Of a stretch of DNA of 64,000 bases, positions 7,513-15,708 are shown in pieces. Origin of the DNA: Roseivirga seohaensis (GTDB taxonomy: Bacteria > Bacteroidota > Bacteroidia > Cytophagales > Cyclobacteriaceae); contig NZ_LRPB01000046.1 of assembly GCF_001592945.1 (NCBI RefSeq), positions 1 to 64,000 of the forward strand, in the 5' to 3' direction. The position numbers and the translations under genes were made by a program. The notes under the pieces were generated by a model that was not told the DNA's origin, ran no database searches, and was given only the letters and a program-made list of their open reading frames with translations. The number at the start of each line of letters is the position of its first letter. Position 1 is the first letter of the stretch.

Positions 7513-8223
7513 ATGACCCAAGAACCTAGAAGTGCCTTCAACGTCAAAATATTATTAGAAATCATCACTGTGTTAATCGTCATGGTTGGAATCAAGTCCA
7601 TTGCCGACTATTTCGGAATCAACGGAGCTGGTTCAATTGGTATTTGGTGTGGAATCATTGTCGCCACAATTTTTATGAAGCGCCCTAAAGAAAAATGGCG
7701 AAAATATGGTCTGACTCTACCAAAAGGTAAAAGAGAATGGGCAATCAATATAGGTTTAGCCTTATTGGCCGTAATAAGTGTATTTCTAGTTATGGGCCTT
7801 ATTCTTGACCCTATCCTTTCCCATTATGGGCTAGAAAAACCGACTGATGTAGCCGACAGGTTTCAATTTTTTCTTGGCAAACCAGTTTATTTCATTTTAT
7901 ACCTTGTAACCGTGGTTTGGATTGGAGCCGCCCTTGGAGAAGAGTTACTGATGCGTGGCTTTTTACTCAATCGCTTGTCCGACTTTTTTGGCAAAAGCAA
8001 GATTGGCTGGGTAGTTTCACTAATTGTTCATTCCGTATTTTTCGGAATGCTCCATAGCTATCAAGGCTTAGCCGGAATAATTACAACAGCCTTTATAGCA
8101 CTGATTTTTGGAGCAATGTATTTAATATCAAAAAAGAGACTTATACCCGTAATACTAGCGCATATGATTATCAACACCATTAGTCTAACCGCCTTTTACC
8201 TTACGGGTGGGGTTGTAAATTAA
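7513..8223 (+). CDS. CPBP family intramembrane glutamic endopeptidase
   Basis: The 236-residue integral membrane protein has about seven hydrophobic spans. The three signature motifs of the CPBP/Abi (Rce1-like) family are present: Glu143-Glu144-x3-Arg148 in GEELLMRGF, HSVFFGMLH near 176, and HMIINT near 217. Members cut peptides within the membrane and are often linked to bacteriocin self-immunity or peptide processing. No bacteriocin-like gene is adjacent, so the substrate is unknown. Confidence 0.9.
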   Translation: MTQEPRSAFNVKILLEIITVLIVMVGIKSIADYFGINGAGSIGIWCGIIVATIFMKRPKEKWRKYGLTLPKGKREWAINIGLALLAVISVFLVMGLILDPILSHYGLEKPTDVADRFQFFLGKPVYFILYLVTVVWIGAALGEELLMRGFLLNRLSDFFGKSKIGWVVSLIVHSVFFGMLHSYQGLAGIITTAFIALIFGAMYLISKKRLIPVILAHMIINTISLTAFYLTGGVVN

Positions 8224-8357
8224 GGCTGACAAACCGAATAGTTATAAAACAGAGGTTCGATTTTTCATTTTTTATACCTCAATGATTTTAGTGATTATTG
8301 CAACACGATATTTTTGAAGATACTCAACATCATTTGTATTCTTAACCCATTGCCTTT

Positions 8358-8666
8358 ATGCAATCATTAATTCACTACTTTTTACACTTTGGATTTCCTT
8401 TGGTGATTGCTCTGGTATTTTTTAAAAAGGACTGGAAGAAAACTTACTTGATTTTACTGGCGACTATGCTTGTAGATTTAGATCACTTATTCGCCAACCC
8501 AATTTTTGACCCTGGCCGATGCAGCATTAATTTTCATTTTCTGCATACCTATTATGCCATGGGCTTTTACGTTGTCCTTCTATTTTTCAAAAAGCCCTTC
8601 AGAATTATCAGCATCGGCTTACTCTTTCATATGCTTACTGATTATAGTGATTGCTTAATGATGTAA
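8358..8666 (+). CDS. DUF6122-type small membrane protein
   Basis: This is a 102-residue protein with three to four hydrophobic segments and conserved-looking motifs VDLDHLFANPIFDPGRCS and HFLHTYYA, plus a C-terminal HMLTDYSDCLM. I associate this pattern with the DUF6122 family, found mainly in Bacteroidota and of unknown function. The Asp/His-rich loop recalls membrane metal-dependent hydrolases of the YdjM type, a weak resemblance. It stands alone between genes on the same strand. Confidence 0.65.
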   Translation: MQSLIHYFLHFGFPLVIALVFFKKDWKKTYLILLATMLVDLDHLFANPIFDPGRCSINFHFLHTYYAMGFYVVLLFFKKPFRIISIGLLFHMLTDYSDCLMM

Positions 8667-8721
8667 CCAAGAACTCGAGGTTATCGACTTTAACTTACAG
8701 AAACATTAAAACTCAAGACAA

Positions 8722-9258
8722 ATGCGGAAAATATCGCTCTTCATCGCCACAAGCTTAGACGGCTACATTGCAAAACCAAATGACGACCTTAGTTTCTTAA
8801 AGCTAGTAGAAAAAGAGGGGGAAGACTATGGCTATCAGCAATTTACAGACACCATCGACACGCTGATTATTGGCAGAAAAACCTATGATTATGTAATAAA
8901 AGAAATCGGTTCATCTCATTACGACAATGGACAAAGAGATGTTTATGTCATTACAAGAACTCAAAGACCAAGTGTTGGAAGAACAACCTTTTACACAGGA
9001 AGCTTGACAAATTTGGTTAAACAACTAAAATCTGAAAATGGTAAAAATATTTATTGTGATGGAGGTGCAGAAGTAATCAACGAACTTCTAAAAAATGACT
9101 TGATTGATGAGTTTATTATTTCAATCATTCCAGTTTTGTTAGGAAATGGGACAAGGTTATTCAAGGATGGACGCCCCGAACAACTGCTTGAATTTGTAAC
9201 TGCTAAAACATTTGAAACGGGGTTAATTCAGTTGCATTACAAACGAAAAAAACCATAA
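8722..9258 (+). CDS. Dihydrofolate reductase-fold protein (RibD C-terminal domain family)
   Basis: The 178-residue protein matches the RibD reductase/DHFR fold: N-terminal ISLFIATSLDGYIA, IIGRKTYD near 50, the nucleotide-binding segment YCDGGAEVINELLK near 115, and a final LLGNGTRLF. Such stand-alone proteins (YyaP/YwjB type) are predicted NADPH-dependent reductases of pterin- or pyrimidine-like substrates. They are not the folate enzyme FolA; the actual substrate is unknown. It has no obvious operon partner. Confidence 0.85.
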   Translation: MRKISLFIATSLDGYIAKPNDDLSFLKLVEKEGEDYGYQQFTDTIDTLIIGRKTYDYVIKEIGSSHYDNGQRDVYVITRTQRPSVGRTTFYTGSLTNLVKQLKSENGKNIYCDGGAEVINELLKNDLIDEFIISIIPVLLGNGTRLFKDGRPEQLLEFVTAKTFETGLIQLHYKRKKP

Positions 9259-9345
9259 TGAACTACTGACATAGGGTTGTCACTTGTTGGGTTTAGGTTT
9301 GCTCCAATGAACAGTTAACCCATATAAGGCAATAGACAATTTTAA

Positions 9346-9927
9346 ATGAGTAATAAAAAAACAGAAACCTATTGTCCTAAAAGCCGAGCAGAATGGCGCG
9401 AATGGTTGGCGAAAAACCATACGTCTGAACAGTCTGTTTGGCTGGTTTATTTTAGGACATCCACAAAAATTAATTCTCTTACTTGGAGCGAAGCTGTGGA
9501 TGAAGCCCTTTGCTTTGGGTGGATAGACAGCACCAAAAAAACCATTGACGAAGAAAGGTACATGCAGTATTTCAGCAAAAGAAAGCCTAAGAGCATGTGG
9601 TCTAGAGTAAACAAAGAAAAGGTGGACCAACTTATCCAAAATAACCTCATGACCAAAGCTGGTTTGGCCAGTATAGCAACCGCAAAACAGAATGGTTCTT
9701 GGACATTCTTAGATGAAATTGAAGCCCTAGTTATTCCAGAAGATTTAAAAGTAGCATTGGCCCATCACAAAGGCGCCACAGACTACTTTGATGGCCTAAG
9801 TAAATCCGCTAAAAAGATTTTATTGCACTGGGTAATCTCTGCGAAAAGACCAGAAACCAGACAAAAGAGAGTTTTAGAAATCGCAGCAAATGCAAGTGAA
9901 AACTTAAAGCCAAAACAGTTTAGGTGA
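9346..9927 (+). CDS. YdeI/OmpD-associated family protein
   Basis: The 193-residue protein has the YdeI-type domain: CPKSRAEWREWLAKNH near the start, SVWLVYFR, and the conserved EAVDEALCFGWIDST with MQYFSKRKPKSMWSRVNK. The C-terminal half contains a conserved Ala-rich stretch and the KSAKKILLHWVISAKRPETRQKR segment. In enteric bacteria YdeI has been tied to peptide resistance and the porin OmpD, but the molecular role is unknown. It probably acts in the cytoplasm, as no signal peptide or membrane span is present. Confidence 0.85.
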   Translation: MSNKKTETYCPKSRAEWREWLAKNHTSEQSVWLVYFRTSTKINSLTWSEAVDEALCFGWIDSTKKTIDEERYMQYFSKRKPKSMWSRVNKEKVDQLIQNNLMTKAGLASIATAKQNGSWTFLDEIEALVIPEDLKVALAHHKGATDYFDGLSKSAKKILLHWVISAKRPETRQKRVLEIAANASENLKPKQFR

Positions 9928-10037
9928 AAAGCTTCAGCGCTAAAATTGATGGTGTGTTTTAAGGAAGTTTTGATAAATTAGATGGGTAATTTACGATACA
10001 AATTTGTCGCATATATAACGCTAGCATTCATTAAAGA

Positions 10038-10334
10038 ATGGAAAACATATACACATACATAATGGAATTCCGTGGAGGCACATACACAACTCAAGTGAAA
10101 TCCAATAATCTTGAAACCTCAATAAAGGACTGGACTGACAGAATTCATGAGGAGCAAAAACAAATAGGCCAACTTGGATTAAAAACAATTAAGGAAATTA
10201 AAGAGCAATTACTTAGAAAAGATTCTGACGAAAAACCAGTCTTTTTAAACGGATTAATGAATGTTTGGTATTTCACAGTTAGTACCAAAAAGGGATTTGG
10301 GACTGTACACATTATTAAAACTGAAAAAGAATAA
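10038..10334 (+). CDS. Hypothetical protein, 98 residues
   Basis: This is a small soluble protein with alternating strand and helix character: an opening FRGGTYTTQV strand pair, a charged helix (about 27-60), and a closing strand WYFTVSTKKGFGTVHII. There is no signal peptide, metal motif or recognised family. The reading frame has normal codon use and sits alone upstream of a repeat unit. Function is unknown. Confidence 0.5.
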   Translation: MENIYTYIMEFRGGTYTTQVKSNNLETSIKDWTDRIHEEQKQIGQLGLKTIKEIKEQLLRKDSDEKPVFLNGLMNVWYFTVSTKKGFGTVHIIKTEKE

Positions 10335-10404
10335 AAAGACACTCCTATAAAAACTAAAATGCGTACACAGCTAACCTAACCATTGCATAGTGTTTTATCC
10401 ACCG

Positions 10405-10668
10405 CTGTCGCGGGTTCTCCGAACCTGTGACTAACTATTAATCAAGGACTCTGTCCGCTTTCTTTAGCGCCTCCACTCTGAACCAACAGACTCTCGCGGT
10501 TTCGTTTTTCAAACTCAACCTCAGAGTGACGGTTATAATTGAGCTTGTTCAGAGCGTCATTCTGAGAGAGATTATTGCTCGATAGAGAAATAACCGACCG
10601 AAAGAATCTGTAAGTTGATAGCACTAATTTGAACAAACAGATTCTTCCGAGAATTCGGAACGGTTTTT
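10405..10668 (+). repeat. Long intergenic repeat unit, copy 1 (~264 bp)
   Basis: The unit runs from CTGTCGCGGGTTCTCCG to a closing hairpin TTCCGAGAATTCGGAA followed by CGGTTTTT. It is about 95% identical by eye to the units at 11274 and 11549. Its first part is a REP-like stem (GTCGCGGGTTC, loop TCC, GAACCTGTGAC). A middle segment has GTCATTCTGAGAGAG and GAAAGAATCT, a motif common in Bacteroidota intergenic repeats. The closing hairpin with T-run could act as a terminator. The remainder of the 10335-10827 gap holds no gene. Confidence 0.85.
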
Positions 10669-10827
10669 ACCAAAGTACCAACAAACCATATTCGTTCAAA
10701 AAGAGCGCTCTCCCTTTGATGCATAATTATCGAAATTAGTTATCTTGGAAAGTGAGTACTACAAGCCCGCTCAACGGTAGCCGTAAATGTCCGTAACCTG
10801 AATTAAGAAGCTTATTTTAAATAAATA

Positions 10828-11232
10828 ATGAAACAAATCATTTGTCTATCCATATTGCTTAATACCGTAATACTGCAAGCGCAAGATTTCGGTAAAGACC
10901 TTGAACATTTAGCAGAAATAAATCAGAAATGTTTAGACGAGGGCAGATTTATGCTTGACTGTGAAAGAAACTACTATATTAAAATTGACAGTATGCTGAA
11001 TGTGGTATACAACCATATTAGAAAACCCATGACCGAAGAGCAAAAAAGCGATTTAAAAACGGCTCAGTTATCATGGTTAAAAGCAAGGGACAAGAAATTT
11101 AACGAAATTAATAAGGAAGATATCGGGTTAGGCGGGCAAGATGAAATGATGATCAAATATCAAAAGAAAGCTACTTATGTTCTCGACCGAATTAATTACT
11201 TCATCAAACAATATTTGAATAAAGACGAGTAG
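10828..11232 (+). CDS. LprI/DUF1311 family secreted protein
   Basis: The 134-residue protein has a Sec signal peptide (about 1-19, ending LQAQ). The mature part contains the DUF1311 pattern: two Cys (NQKCLDEGRFMLDCERNYY) and the helix LKTAQLSWLKARDKKFNE with the hallmark Trp-Leu-Lys-x-Arg-Asp. LprI-type proteins are small periplasmic helical proteins; one mycobacterial member inhibits lysozyme, but most have no known role. The gene is boxed in by repeat unit copy 1 upstream and copies 2 and 3 downstream. Confidence 0.8.
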   Translation: MKQIICLSILLNTVILQAQDFGKDLEHLAEINQKCLDEGRFMLDCERNYYIKIDSMLNVVYNHIRKPMTEEQKSDLKTAQLSWLKARDKKFNEINKEDIGLGGQDEMMIKYQKKATYVLDRINYFIKQYLNKDE

Positions 11233-11273
11233 CGGAATTAATTCTAAAAGAATGAACGAACCCTTACAGTCCA

Positions 11274-11540
11274 CTGTCGCGGGTTCCCCGAACCTGTGAC
11301 CAACTATTAATCAAGGACTCTGTCCGCTTTCTTTAGCACCTCTCCTCAGTACAAACAGACTCTCGCGGTTTCGTTTTTCAAACTCAACCTCAGAGTGACG
11401 GTTATAATTGAGCTTGTTCGGATCGTCATTCTGAGAGAGATTATTGCTCGATAGAGAAATAACCGACCGAAAGAATCTTTAAGTTGATAGCACTACTTTG
11501 AACAGACAGACTCTTCCGAGAATTCGGAACGGTTTTTTCG
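11274..11540 (+). repeat. Long intergenic repeat unit, copy 2 (~267 bp)
   Basis: Same order of elements as copy 1: REP-like palindrome, CAAGGACTCTGTCCGC, CTCTCGCGGTTTCG, the GTCATTCTGAGAGAG segment, and a closing TTCCGAGAATTCGGAA hairpin with T6. It is directly followed by copy 3, making a tandem pair. Confidence 0.85.
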
Positions 11541-11548
11541 TACCCCCA

Positions 11549-11816
11549 CTGTCGCAGGTTCTCCGAACCTATGACTAACTATTAATCAAGGACTCTATCC
11601 GCTTTGTTTAGCACCTCCACTCTGAACCAACAGACTCTCGCGGTTTCGTTTTTCAAACTCAACCTCAGAGTGACGGTTATAATTGATCTTGTTCGGAGCG
11701 TCATTCTGAGAGAGATTATTGCTCGATAGAGAAATAACCGACCGAAAGAATCTGTAAGTTGATAGCACTACTTTGAACAGACAGACTCTTCCGAGAATTC
11801 GGAACGGTTTTTTCGT
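11549..11816 (+). repeat. Long intergenic repeat unit, copy 3 (~268 bp)
   Basis: This is a tandem partner of copy 2, with only about 8 bases between them. A few substitutions separate it from copy 1 (for example CTATGACTAAC, GATCTTGTTCGG). It ends in the same TTCCGAGAATTCGGAA hairpin with T6. Confidence 0.85.
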
Positions 11817-11896
11817 ACCTCAAAAACACTCAGAGTGACGGTAAGTGATGAGGCTTTGCGCTACTTTGCGGTTTCACTACACCACCAACAAAATTA

Positions 11897-11924
11897 AAGA
11901 GACCGCCCTTCAACGGTCTCTTTT
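11897..11924 (+). terminator. Hairpin with T-run, duplicated element
   Basis: AAGAGACCG pairs with CGGTCTCTT over an 8-base loop and is followed by TT. The hairpin and the next ~20 bases (TTTTGGATTAGACAGCAGTC) recur at 16379-16425, and the stem alone recurs after nadV at 15187. The hairpin could end transcripts on either strand. No gene is seen between 11233 and 12067. Confidence 0.6.
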
Positions 11925-12050
11925 GGATTAGACAGCAGTCAAAATATTGCCCTAATTTAGCTTGAGCGATAGCTTTTAACCAATCATACATTGCTCCATA
12001 TCTGTACTTCAATTAACCTCAAGGGGGATGTGTGATTTTCATCACCTATT

Positions 12051-12065
12051 GCGTAAATTTGACAC
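12051..12065 (+). promoter_or_regulatory. Predicted NrtR operator overlapping the nrtR promoter
   Basis: GCGTA-AATTT-GACAC fits the shared pattern GYGTA-N5-NACRC seen three times around this locus. It overlaps a perfect -7 element, TAAATTTG (12054-12061), 6 bases before the nrtR ATG, so bound repressor would block polymerase and give autoregulation. Confidence 0.6.
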
Positions 12066-12067
12066 AT

Positions 12068-12757
12068 ATGGATTCTCAAAATATAAAAGTCGCTGTAGAC
12101 CCAGTTGTTTTCGGATATGAGAATGGTAGCCTATTTATTCTTTTGATAAAACAAAAGTATGGCCCCATGAAAGGCAAATGGGTATTACCTGGAGGTTTTG
12201 TAAAAGACAATGAACCGCTTTCTGTGGCAGTAGCTAGAGAGTTAAAAGAAGAAACCAACGTTACTGTTGATTACTTAGAGCAGTTGTTCACCTTTGGTGA
12301 CGATGTAAATAGAGACCCCCGAGGACATATTATTAGCATTGCCTACTTGGGTTTGGCAAACCCTAAACAACTCGATATTCAAGCCAACACTGATGCCTCA
12401 GATGTAAACTGGTTCGAAATCAATAAGCTACCCCAACTCCCCTTCGACCATAACCAAATCATTAAAAAAGGATTAGAAAGACTGCAATCTAAAGTTCATT
12501 ATAAACCGATTGGTTTCGATTTGCTAGGTGATGAGTTCGTGTTTTCTGATTTAGAAAACTTGTACCGAACAATTCTTCAAAAAGAAATAGATAGAAGAAA
12601 CTTCAGAAAGAAAATACTGAGCTTCGGGCTTCTTGAAGAGACAGGTGAATTGAGAAAGACTGGTAGCGGACGACCAGGGGCTGTTTATAGATTCAACAAA
12701 AGGAAATATAGTCAACTAGAATCGTCTGGATTTCACTTCGATATTAAATTTGCGTAA
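12068..12757 (+). CDS. nrtR: NrtR-type transcriptional regulator (Nudix domain plus winged helix)
   Basis: The 229-residue protein has an N-terminal Nudix domain (about 8-145) and a C-terminal winged helix (about 150-225, FRKKILSFGLLEETGELRKT then GRPGAVYRF). The Nudix box reads GGFVKDNEPLSVAVARELKE followed by ETNV, so the usual Gly near its end is Asn; many NrtR proteins bind ADP-ribose without hydrolysing it. NrtR family members repress NAD synthesis genes and release DNA on binding ADP-ribose-type ligands. The next genes, prs and nadV, make and use PRPP for NAD salvage, which supports the call. The ATG at 12068 is chosen because it matches the family start and lies just after the promoter. 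Confidence 0.85.
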   Translation: MDSQNIKVAVDPVVFGYENGSLFILLIKQKYGPMKGKWVLPGGFVKDNEPLSVAVARELKEETNVTVDYLEQLFTFGDDVNRDPRGHIISIAYLGLANPKQLDIQANTDASDVNWFEINKLPQLPFDHNQIIKKGLERLQSKVHYKPIGFDLLGDEFVFSDLENLYRTILQKEIDRRNFRKKILSFGLLEETGELRKTGSGRPGAVYRFNKRKYSQLESSGFHFDIKFA

Positions 12758-12766
12758 AAATAACAC
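12752..12766 (+). promoter_or_regulatory. Second predicted NrtR operator, at the end of nrtR
   Basis: GCGTA-AAAAT-AACAC has the same 15-base layout as the sites at 12051 and 12806. It overlaps the nrtR stop codon and lies just upstream of the TTG element of the prs promoter. Confidence 0.5.
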
Positions 12767-12776
12767 AAAATAGTTT

Positions 12777-12827
12777 TTGACATTAAAAATTTAGCACACA
12801 TATTTGTGTACAAAATACGCAAATATG
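12777..12827 (+). promoter_or_regulatory. Promoter and main NrtR operator of prs-nadV
   Basis: TTG (12777-12779), a 19-base spacer and CATATTTG (12799-12806, one mismatch to TAnnTTTG) form a promoter. Superimposed on it is a long palindrome at 12799-12827: arms CATATTTGTGTA and TACGCAAATATG are complementary except for one base, with a 5-base spacer. The core at 12806-12820 is GTGTA-CAAAA-TACGC. The right arm ends at the prs ATG (12825-12827). Confidence 0.7.
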
Positions 12828-13688
12828 ATTCTTAATCTTGATCCTCATTTCTCTCCCTGTCCAGATCTGCCACAGATAAACTTCAATCTATTTACCTTCC
12901 CAGGAGGTGAGTCACATATTAGAATTGCTCCAATTGAAGGGAGTTCCAAGGAAATAACTATCTCTCACAGGATCACGAGCTTCAACAAGCTTGGAGAGTT
13001 GCTCATTGCCACTGATGCACTCAAAAGAATGGGAATCACCAAGATCAATGTTGTAATCCCCTATTTCCCAGCAGCAAGACAAGACAGGATGATGACTGCA
13101 GGTGAACCATTGACGGTAAAAATTTATACTGACATCATCAATGCTCAAAACTATAATCGGGTTATAGTATTTGACCCTCACTCAGAAGTAACTCCTGCAT
13201 TACTTAATAATTGTGAAGTAATCGACAACACAGATTTTATTAAAAAGGCAATGGAAGAACTTCCTAAAGAACTTTTACTTGTTTCTCCAGATGGTGGAGC
13301 ACTTAAGAAAATATACAAATTGGCTTCAAGCCTTAAGGAAAATAAAGTAGTTGAATGCTCAAAATCCAGAAATGTTAACACGGGAGAAGTCACGAATTTC
13401 CAAGTGTATGCGCATGACTTAAATAATAGACCTTGTCTAATTGTAGATGACATATGCGATGGCGGTGGCACCTTTATGGGTTTAGCAAAAGCCCTCAAAG
13501 AAAAGAATGCAGGAAAACTTTATTTGGCCGTAAGCCATGGCATTTTCAGCAAAGGGTTAGAAGCCCTAAGCACAGTTTTCGATCATATTTATACTACGGA
13601 CTCGTTCAAAACCATCCATCAAGCAAAAAACTTTACACAGCTTAAACTGAATAGTGATATTTTAAAAAGCGACACGCTCAATAATTAA
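12825..13688 (+). CDS. prs: Ribose-phosphate pyrophosphokinase of the NAD salvage operon
   Basis: The 287-residue enzyme makes PRPP from ribose 5-phosphate and ATP. It carries the Prs layout: FPGGESHIRI near 24, the catalytic stretch PYFPAARQDRMMTAGEPLT near 80-99, VFDPHS near 115, and the PRPP-binding loop LIVDDICDGGGTF near 204-216. It is somewhat shorter than housekeeping Prs (about 310), so it is probably a dedicated paralogue. The ATG at 12825 lies at the edge of the operator; an upstream TTG at 12804 is inside the operator and unlikely. It is followed 25 bases later by nadV, which uses PRPP, so the pair forms a two-step supply line for nicotinamide mononucleotide. Confidence 0.9.
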   Translation: MILNLDPHFSPCPDLPQINFNLFTFPGGESHIRIAPIEGSSKEITISHRITSFNKLGELLIATDALKRMGITKINVVIPYFPAARQDRMMTAGEPLTVKIYTDIINAQNYNRVIVFDPHSEVTPALLNNCEVIDNTDFIKKAMEELPKELLLVSPDGGALKKIYKLASSLKENKVVECSKSRNVNTGEVTNFQVYAHDLNNRPCLIVDDICDGGGTFMGLAKALKEKNAGKLYLAVSHGIFSKGLEALSTVFDHIYTTDSFKTIHQAKNFTQLKLNSDILKSDTLNN

Positions 13689-13713
13689 CACAATAACCTT
13701 AAACACAAACGTC

Positions 13714-15165
13714 ATGAACCCACTTCTACTCACAGACGGATATAAAGTAGATCACAGAAGGCAATACCCTACTGGCACTACACTGGTTTACTCTAACTGG
13801 ACGCCCAGAATGAGTAGACTGGAGAATATAGACGAAGTAGTTTTCTTTGGTCTTCAATATTTTTTAAAAAAGTATGTGATCGAAGACTTTGAAAAAGACT
13901 TTTTCAGTCAAGCCAAAGAGCCAGTGCTTAAAAAATATGCACGAAGGATCAATAACTATTTAGGTCCTAATGCCGTGGGAACCGACCACATTGCCAGACT
14001 TCATGATCTAGGCTATATACCCATGATTTTCAAAGCGCTTCCAGAAGGCTCTTCAGTACCTCTCAGAGTTCCAATGTTTACCATGTACAACACAGTTGAT
14101 GAGTTCTTTTGGCTTACTAATTACTTTGAAACCTTGCTTTCTACTACGATATGGATGCCTTGCAATTCTGCAACTATTGCAAAAGCCTACAGAAGAATCC
14201 TAGATAAATTTGCGGAGGAAACCAGCTCTACTCCTGAGTTTGTAGATTGGCAAGGCCACGATTTTTCCATGAGAGGAATGGCTGGATTAGAGGCTGCAAC
14301 CGTAAGTGGAGCTGCCCACTTATTAAGCTTTAGAGGTACCGACACCATCCCTAGCATCGATTTCTTAGAAGAATATTATGGAGCAGATTCTGACACAGAA
14401 CTAATAGGTGGATCTGTAGCCGCCACAGAGCATTCAGTAATGAGTATGGGTACAGACACAGGTGAATTTAAAACCTTTAAACGATTGATCACTGAGGTGT
14501 ATCCCAATGGAATAGTTTCTATAGTATCAGACACATGGGATTTATGGAAAGTGTTGACCAACTTCCTGCCTCGACTGAAAAGTGAAGTTTTGGCTAGAGA
14601 TGGAAAGCTGGTTATTCGCCCGGATAGTGGTGACCCTGTGAAAATCATTTGCGGAAATCCTGAGGGAAAAATCGAATCGGAGAAAAAAGGAGTAATAGAA
14701 TTGCTTTGGGATGAATTTGGAGGCAAAGTGAATCACAAAGGATATAAAGAATTAGACCCTCACATTGGCGCAATTTACGGAGACAGCATCACCTTAGAGC
14801 GGGCTGAAAAAATCTGTAAAAACTTAAAATCAAAAGGTTTTGCATCCACGAATGTAGTTTTAGGAGTTGGCTCTTTCACTTATCAGTATAACACTAGAGA
14901 TACTTTTGGTTTCGCCATGAAAGCCACCTATGGTGAAGTTAATGGAGAAGGAAGGGAGATTTACAAAGACCCTGTTACAGATGATGGCACAAAAAAGTCT
15001 GCAAGAGGATTGATGAAAGTGGTTAAAGAAAATGGAAGCTTTAAATTAATAGACCGTGTTTCATGGGAGGAAGAAAAACAAGGTGAGCTGAAAGAAATAT
15101 TTAGAGATGGTAAATTACTTATTAATCAATCATTGAAGGACATACGAGAACAAATCATTTGTTGA
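13714..15165 (+). CDS. nadV: Nicotinamide phosphoribosyltransferase
   Basis: The 483-residue enzyme condenses nicotinamide with PRPP to NMN, the one-step route of NAD salvage. Family marks include LLTDGYKVDHRRQYPTG at the N-terminus, FRGTDTIPS near 209, GGSVAATEHSVMSMG near 231-245, VSDTWDLWKVL, IRPDSGDP near 300 and GVGSFTYQYNTRDTFGFAMK near 385. Length matches NAMPT/NadV proteins. It is the last gene of the NrtR-regulated unit and is followed by a hairpin terminator at 15187. NMN adenylylation must be encoded elsewhere. Confidence 0.95.
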   Translation: MNPLLLTDGYKVDHRRQYPTGTTLVYSNWTPRMSRLENIDEVVFFGLQYFLKKYVIEDFEKDFFSQAKEPVLKKYARRINNYLGPNAVGTDHIARLHDLGYIPMIFKALPEGSSVPLRVPMFTMYNTVDEFFWLTNYFETLLSTTIWMPCNSATIAKAYRRILDKFAEETSSTPEFVDWQGHDFSMRGMAGLEAATVSGAAHLLSFRGTDTIPSIDFLEEYYGADSDTELIGGSVAATEHSVMSMGTDTGEFKTFKRLITEVYPNGIVSIVSDTWDLWKVLTNFLPRLKSEVLARDGKLVIRPDSGDPVKIICGNPEGKIESEKKGVIELLWDEFGGKVNHKGYKELDPHIGAIYGDSITLERAEKICKNLKSKGFASTNVVLGVGSFTYQYNTRDTFGFAMKATYGEVNGEGREIYKDPVTDDGTKKSARGLMKVVKENGSFKLIDRVSWEEEKQGELKEIFRDGKLLINQSLKDIREQIIC

Positions 15166-15186
15166 AATGCTTAATTTTCATCAGCA

Positions 15187-15214
15187 AAGAGATCACCCTT
15201 GAGCGGTCTCTTTT
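15187..15214 (+). terminator. Intrinsic terminator after nadV
   Basis: AAGAGATC pairs with GGTCTCTT (one G-U pair) over a ~10-base loop and runs into TTTT. It lies 22 bases after the nadV stop. Confidence 0.7.
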
Positions 15215-15260
15215 AAGATTCGGAGCCATTCAAAAGACCAAATCGAAGCATATGTACTTA

Positions 15261-15327
15261 GCACCTCCTCTCCAAACCAACAGACTCTCGCGGTTTCGTT
15301 TTTCAAACTCAACCTCAAAGTGACAGT
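15261..15327 (+). repeat. Partial copy of the long repeat unit
   Basis: The segment from GCACCTCCTC through CAGACTCTCGCGGTTTCG to CAACCTCAAAGTGACAG matches the middle part of the 10.4-11.8 kb units; the flanking REP-like and hairpin parts are absent. Confidence 0.7.
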
Positions 15328-15425
15328 AAGTGATGGGACTTTACAGTTTACTCATTCAATCTATACTTCTGAAAAAGAGATTCGTAGCTGAGTGACGATA
15401 GAGCAAGTTATATGCACCCTGCTTT

Positions 15426-15504
15426 TCATCCTGAGTGAAGCGAAGGATCTAAAAAAAATAGCCCACGGATACTGAAACGCCCCGAAGCTTCGCGGGCAGG
15501 ATGA
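15426..15504 (+). repeat. MITE-like intergenic element with TCATCCTG inverted ends
   Basis: TCATCCTG at 15426-15433 and CAGGATGA at 15497-15504 form exact 8-bp inverted ends around GAGTGAAGCGAAGGATCT and a GC-rich hairpin (CGAAGCTTCG). This motif family is common between Bacteroidota genes. Nothing coding is seen between 15166 and 15775. Confidence 0.6.
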
Positions 15505-15708
15505 CGGTTCAATAAAGCCTATTCGAAGTGTCATTCAACGGTGTCTTTTGGATTATATAGCAATAAATCCAGAAGAACTTCCATTGAAAAACCCCCAATG
15601 GATAAATCGCTATCCTTAAATGCTAATCGCCTAATACCTAGGAGTGGCTCCTGAAACATTGAGGGTAAGTGCTAGAATGAAGTAATTTCTTGATTGTAAT
15701 CAAGCCCT

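Noticed and set aside
10442-10636. Open frame on the minus strand inside repeat unit copy 1
   Set aside because: It lies wholly in the repeated intergenic element and the other copies do not keep it as a comparable gene; low-complexity Ser/Asn-rich translation.
11274-11816. Tandem repeats considered as a CRISPR array
   Set aside because: Units are ~267 bp with almost no spacer and no cas genes nearby.
11830-12012. Open frame of 60 codons on the minus strand
   Set aside because: Covers the end of a repeat region and the GAGACCG hairpin; no family, no promoter seen, and it abuts the nrtR promoter.
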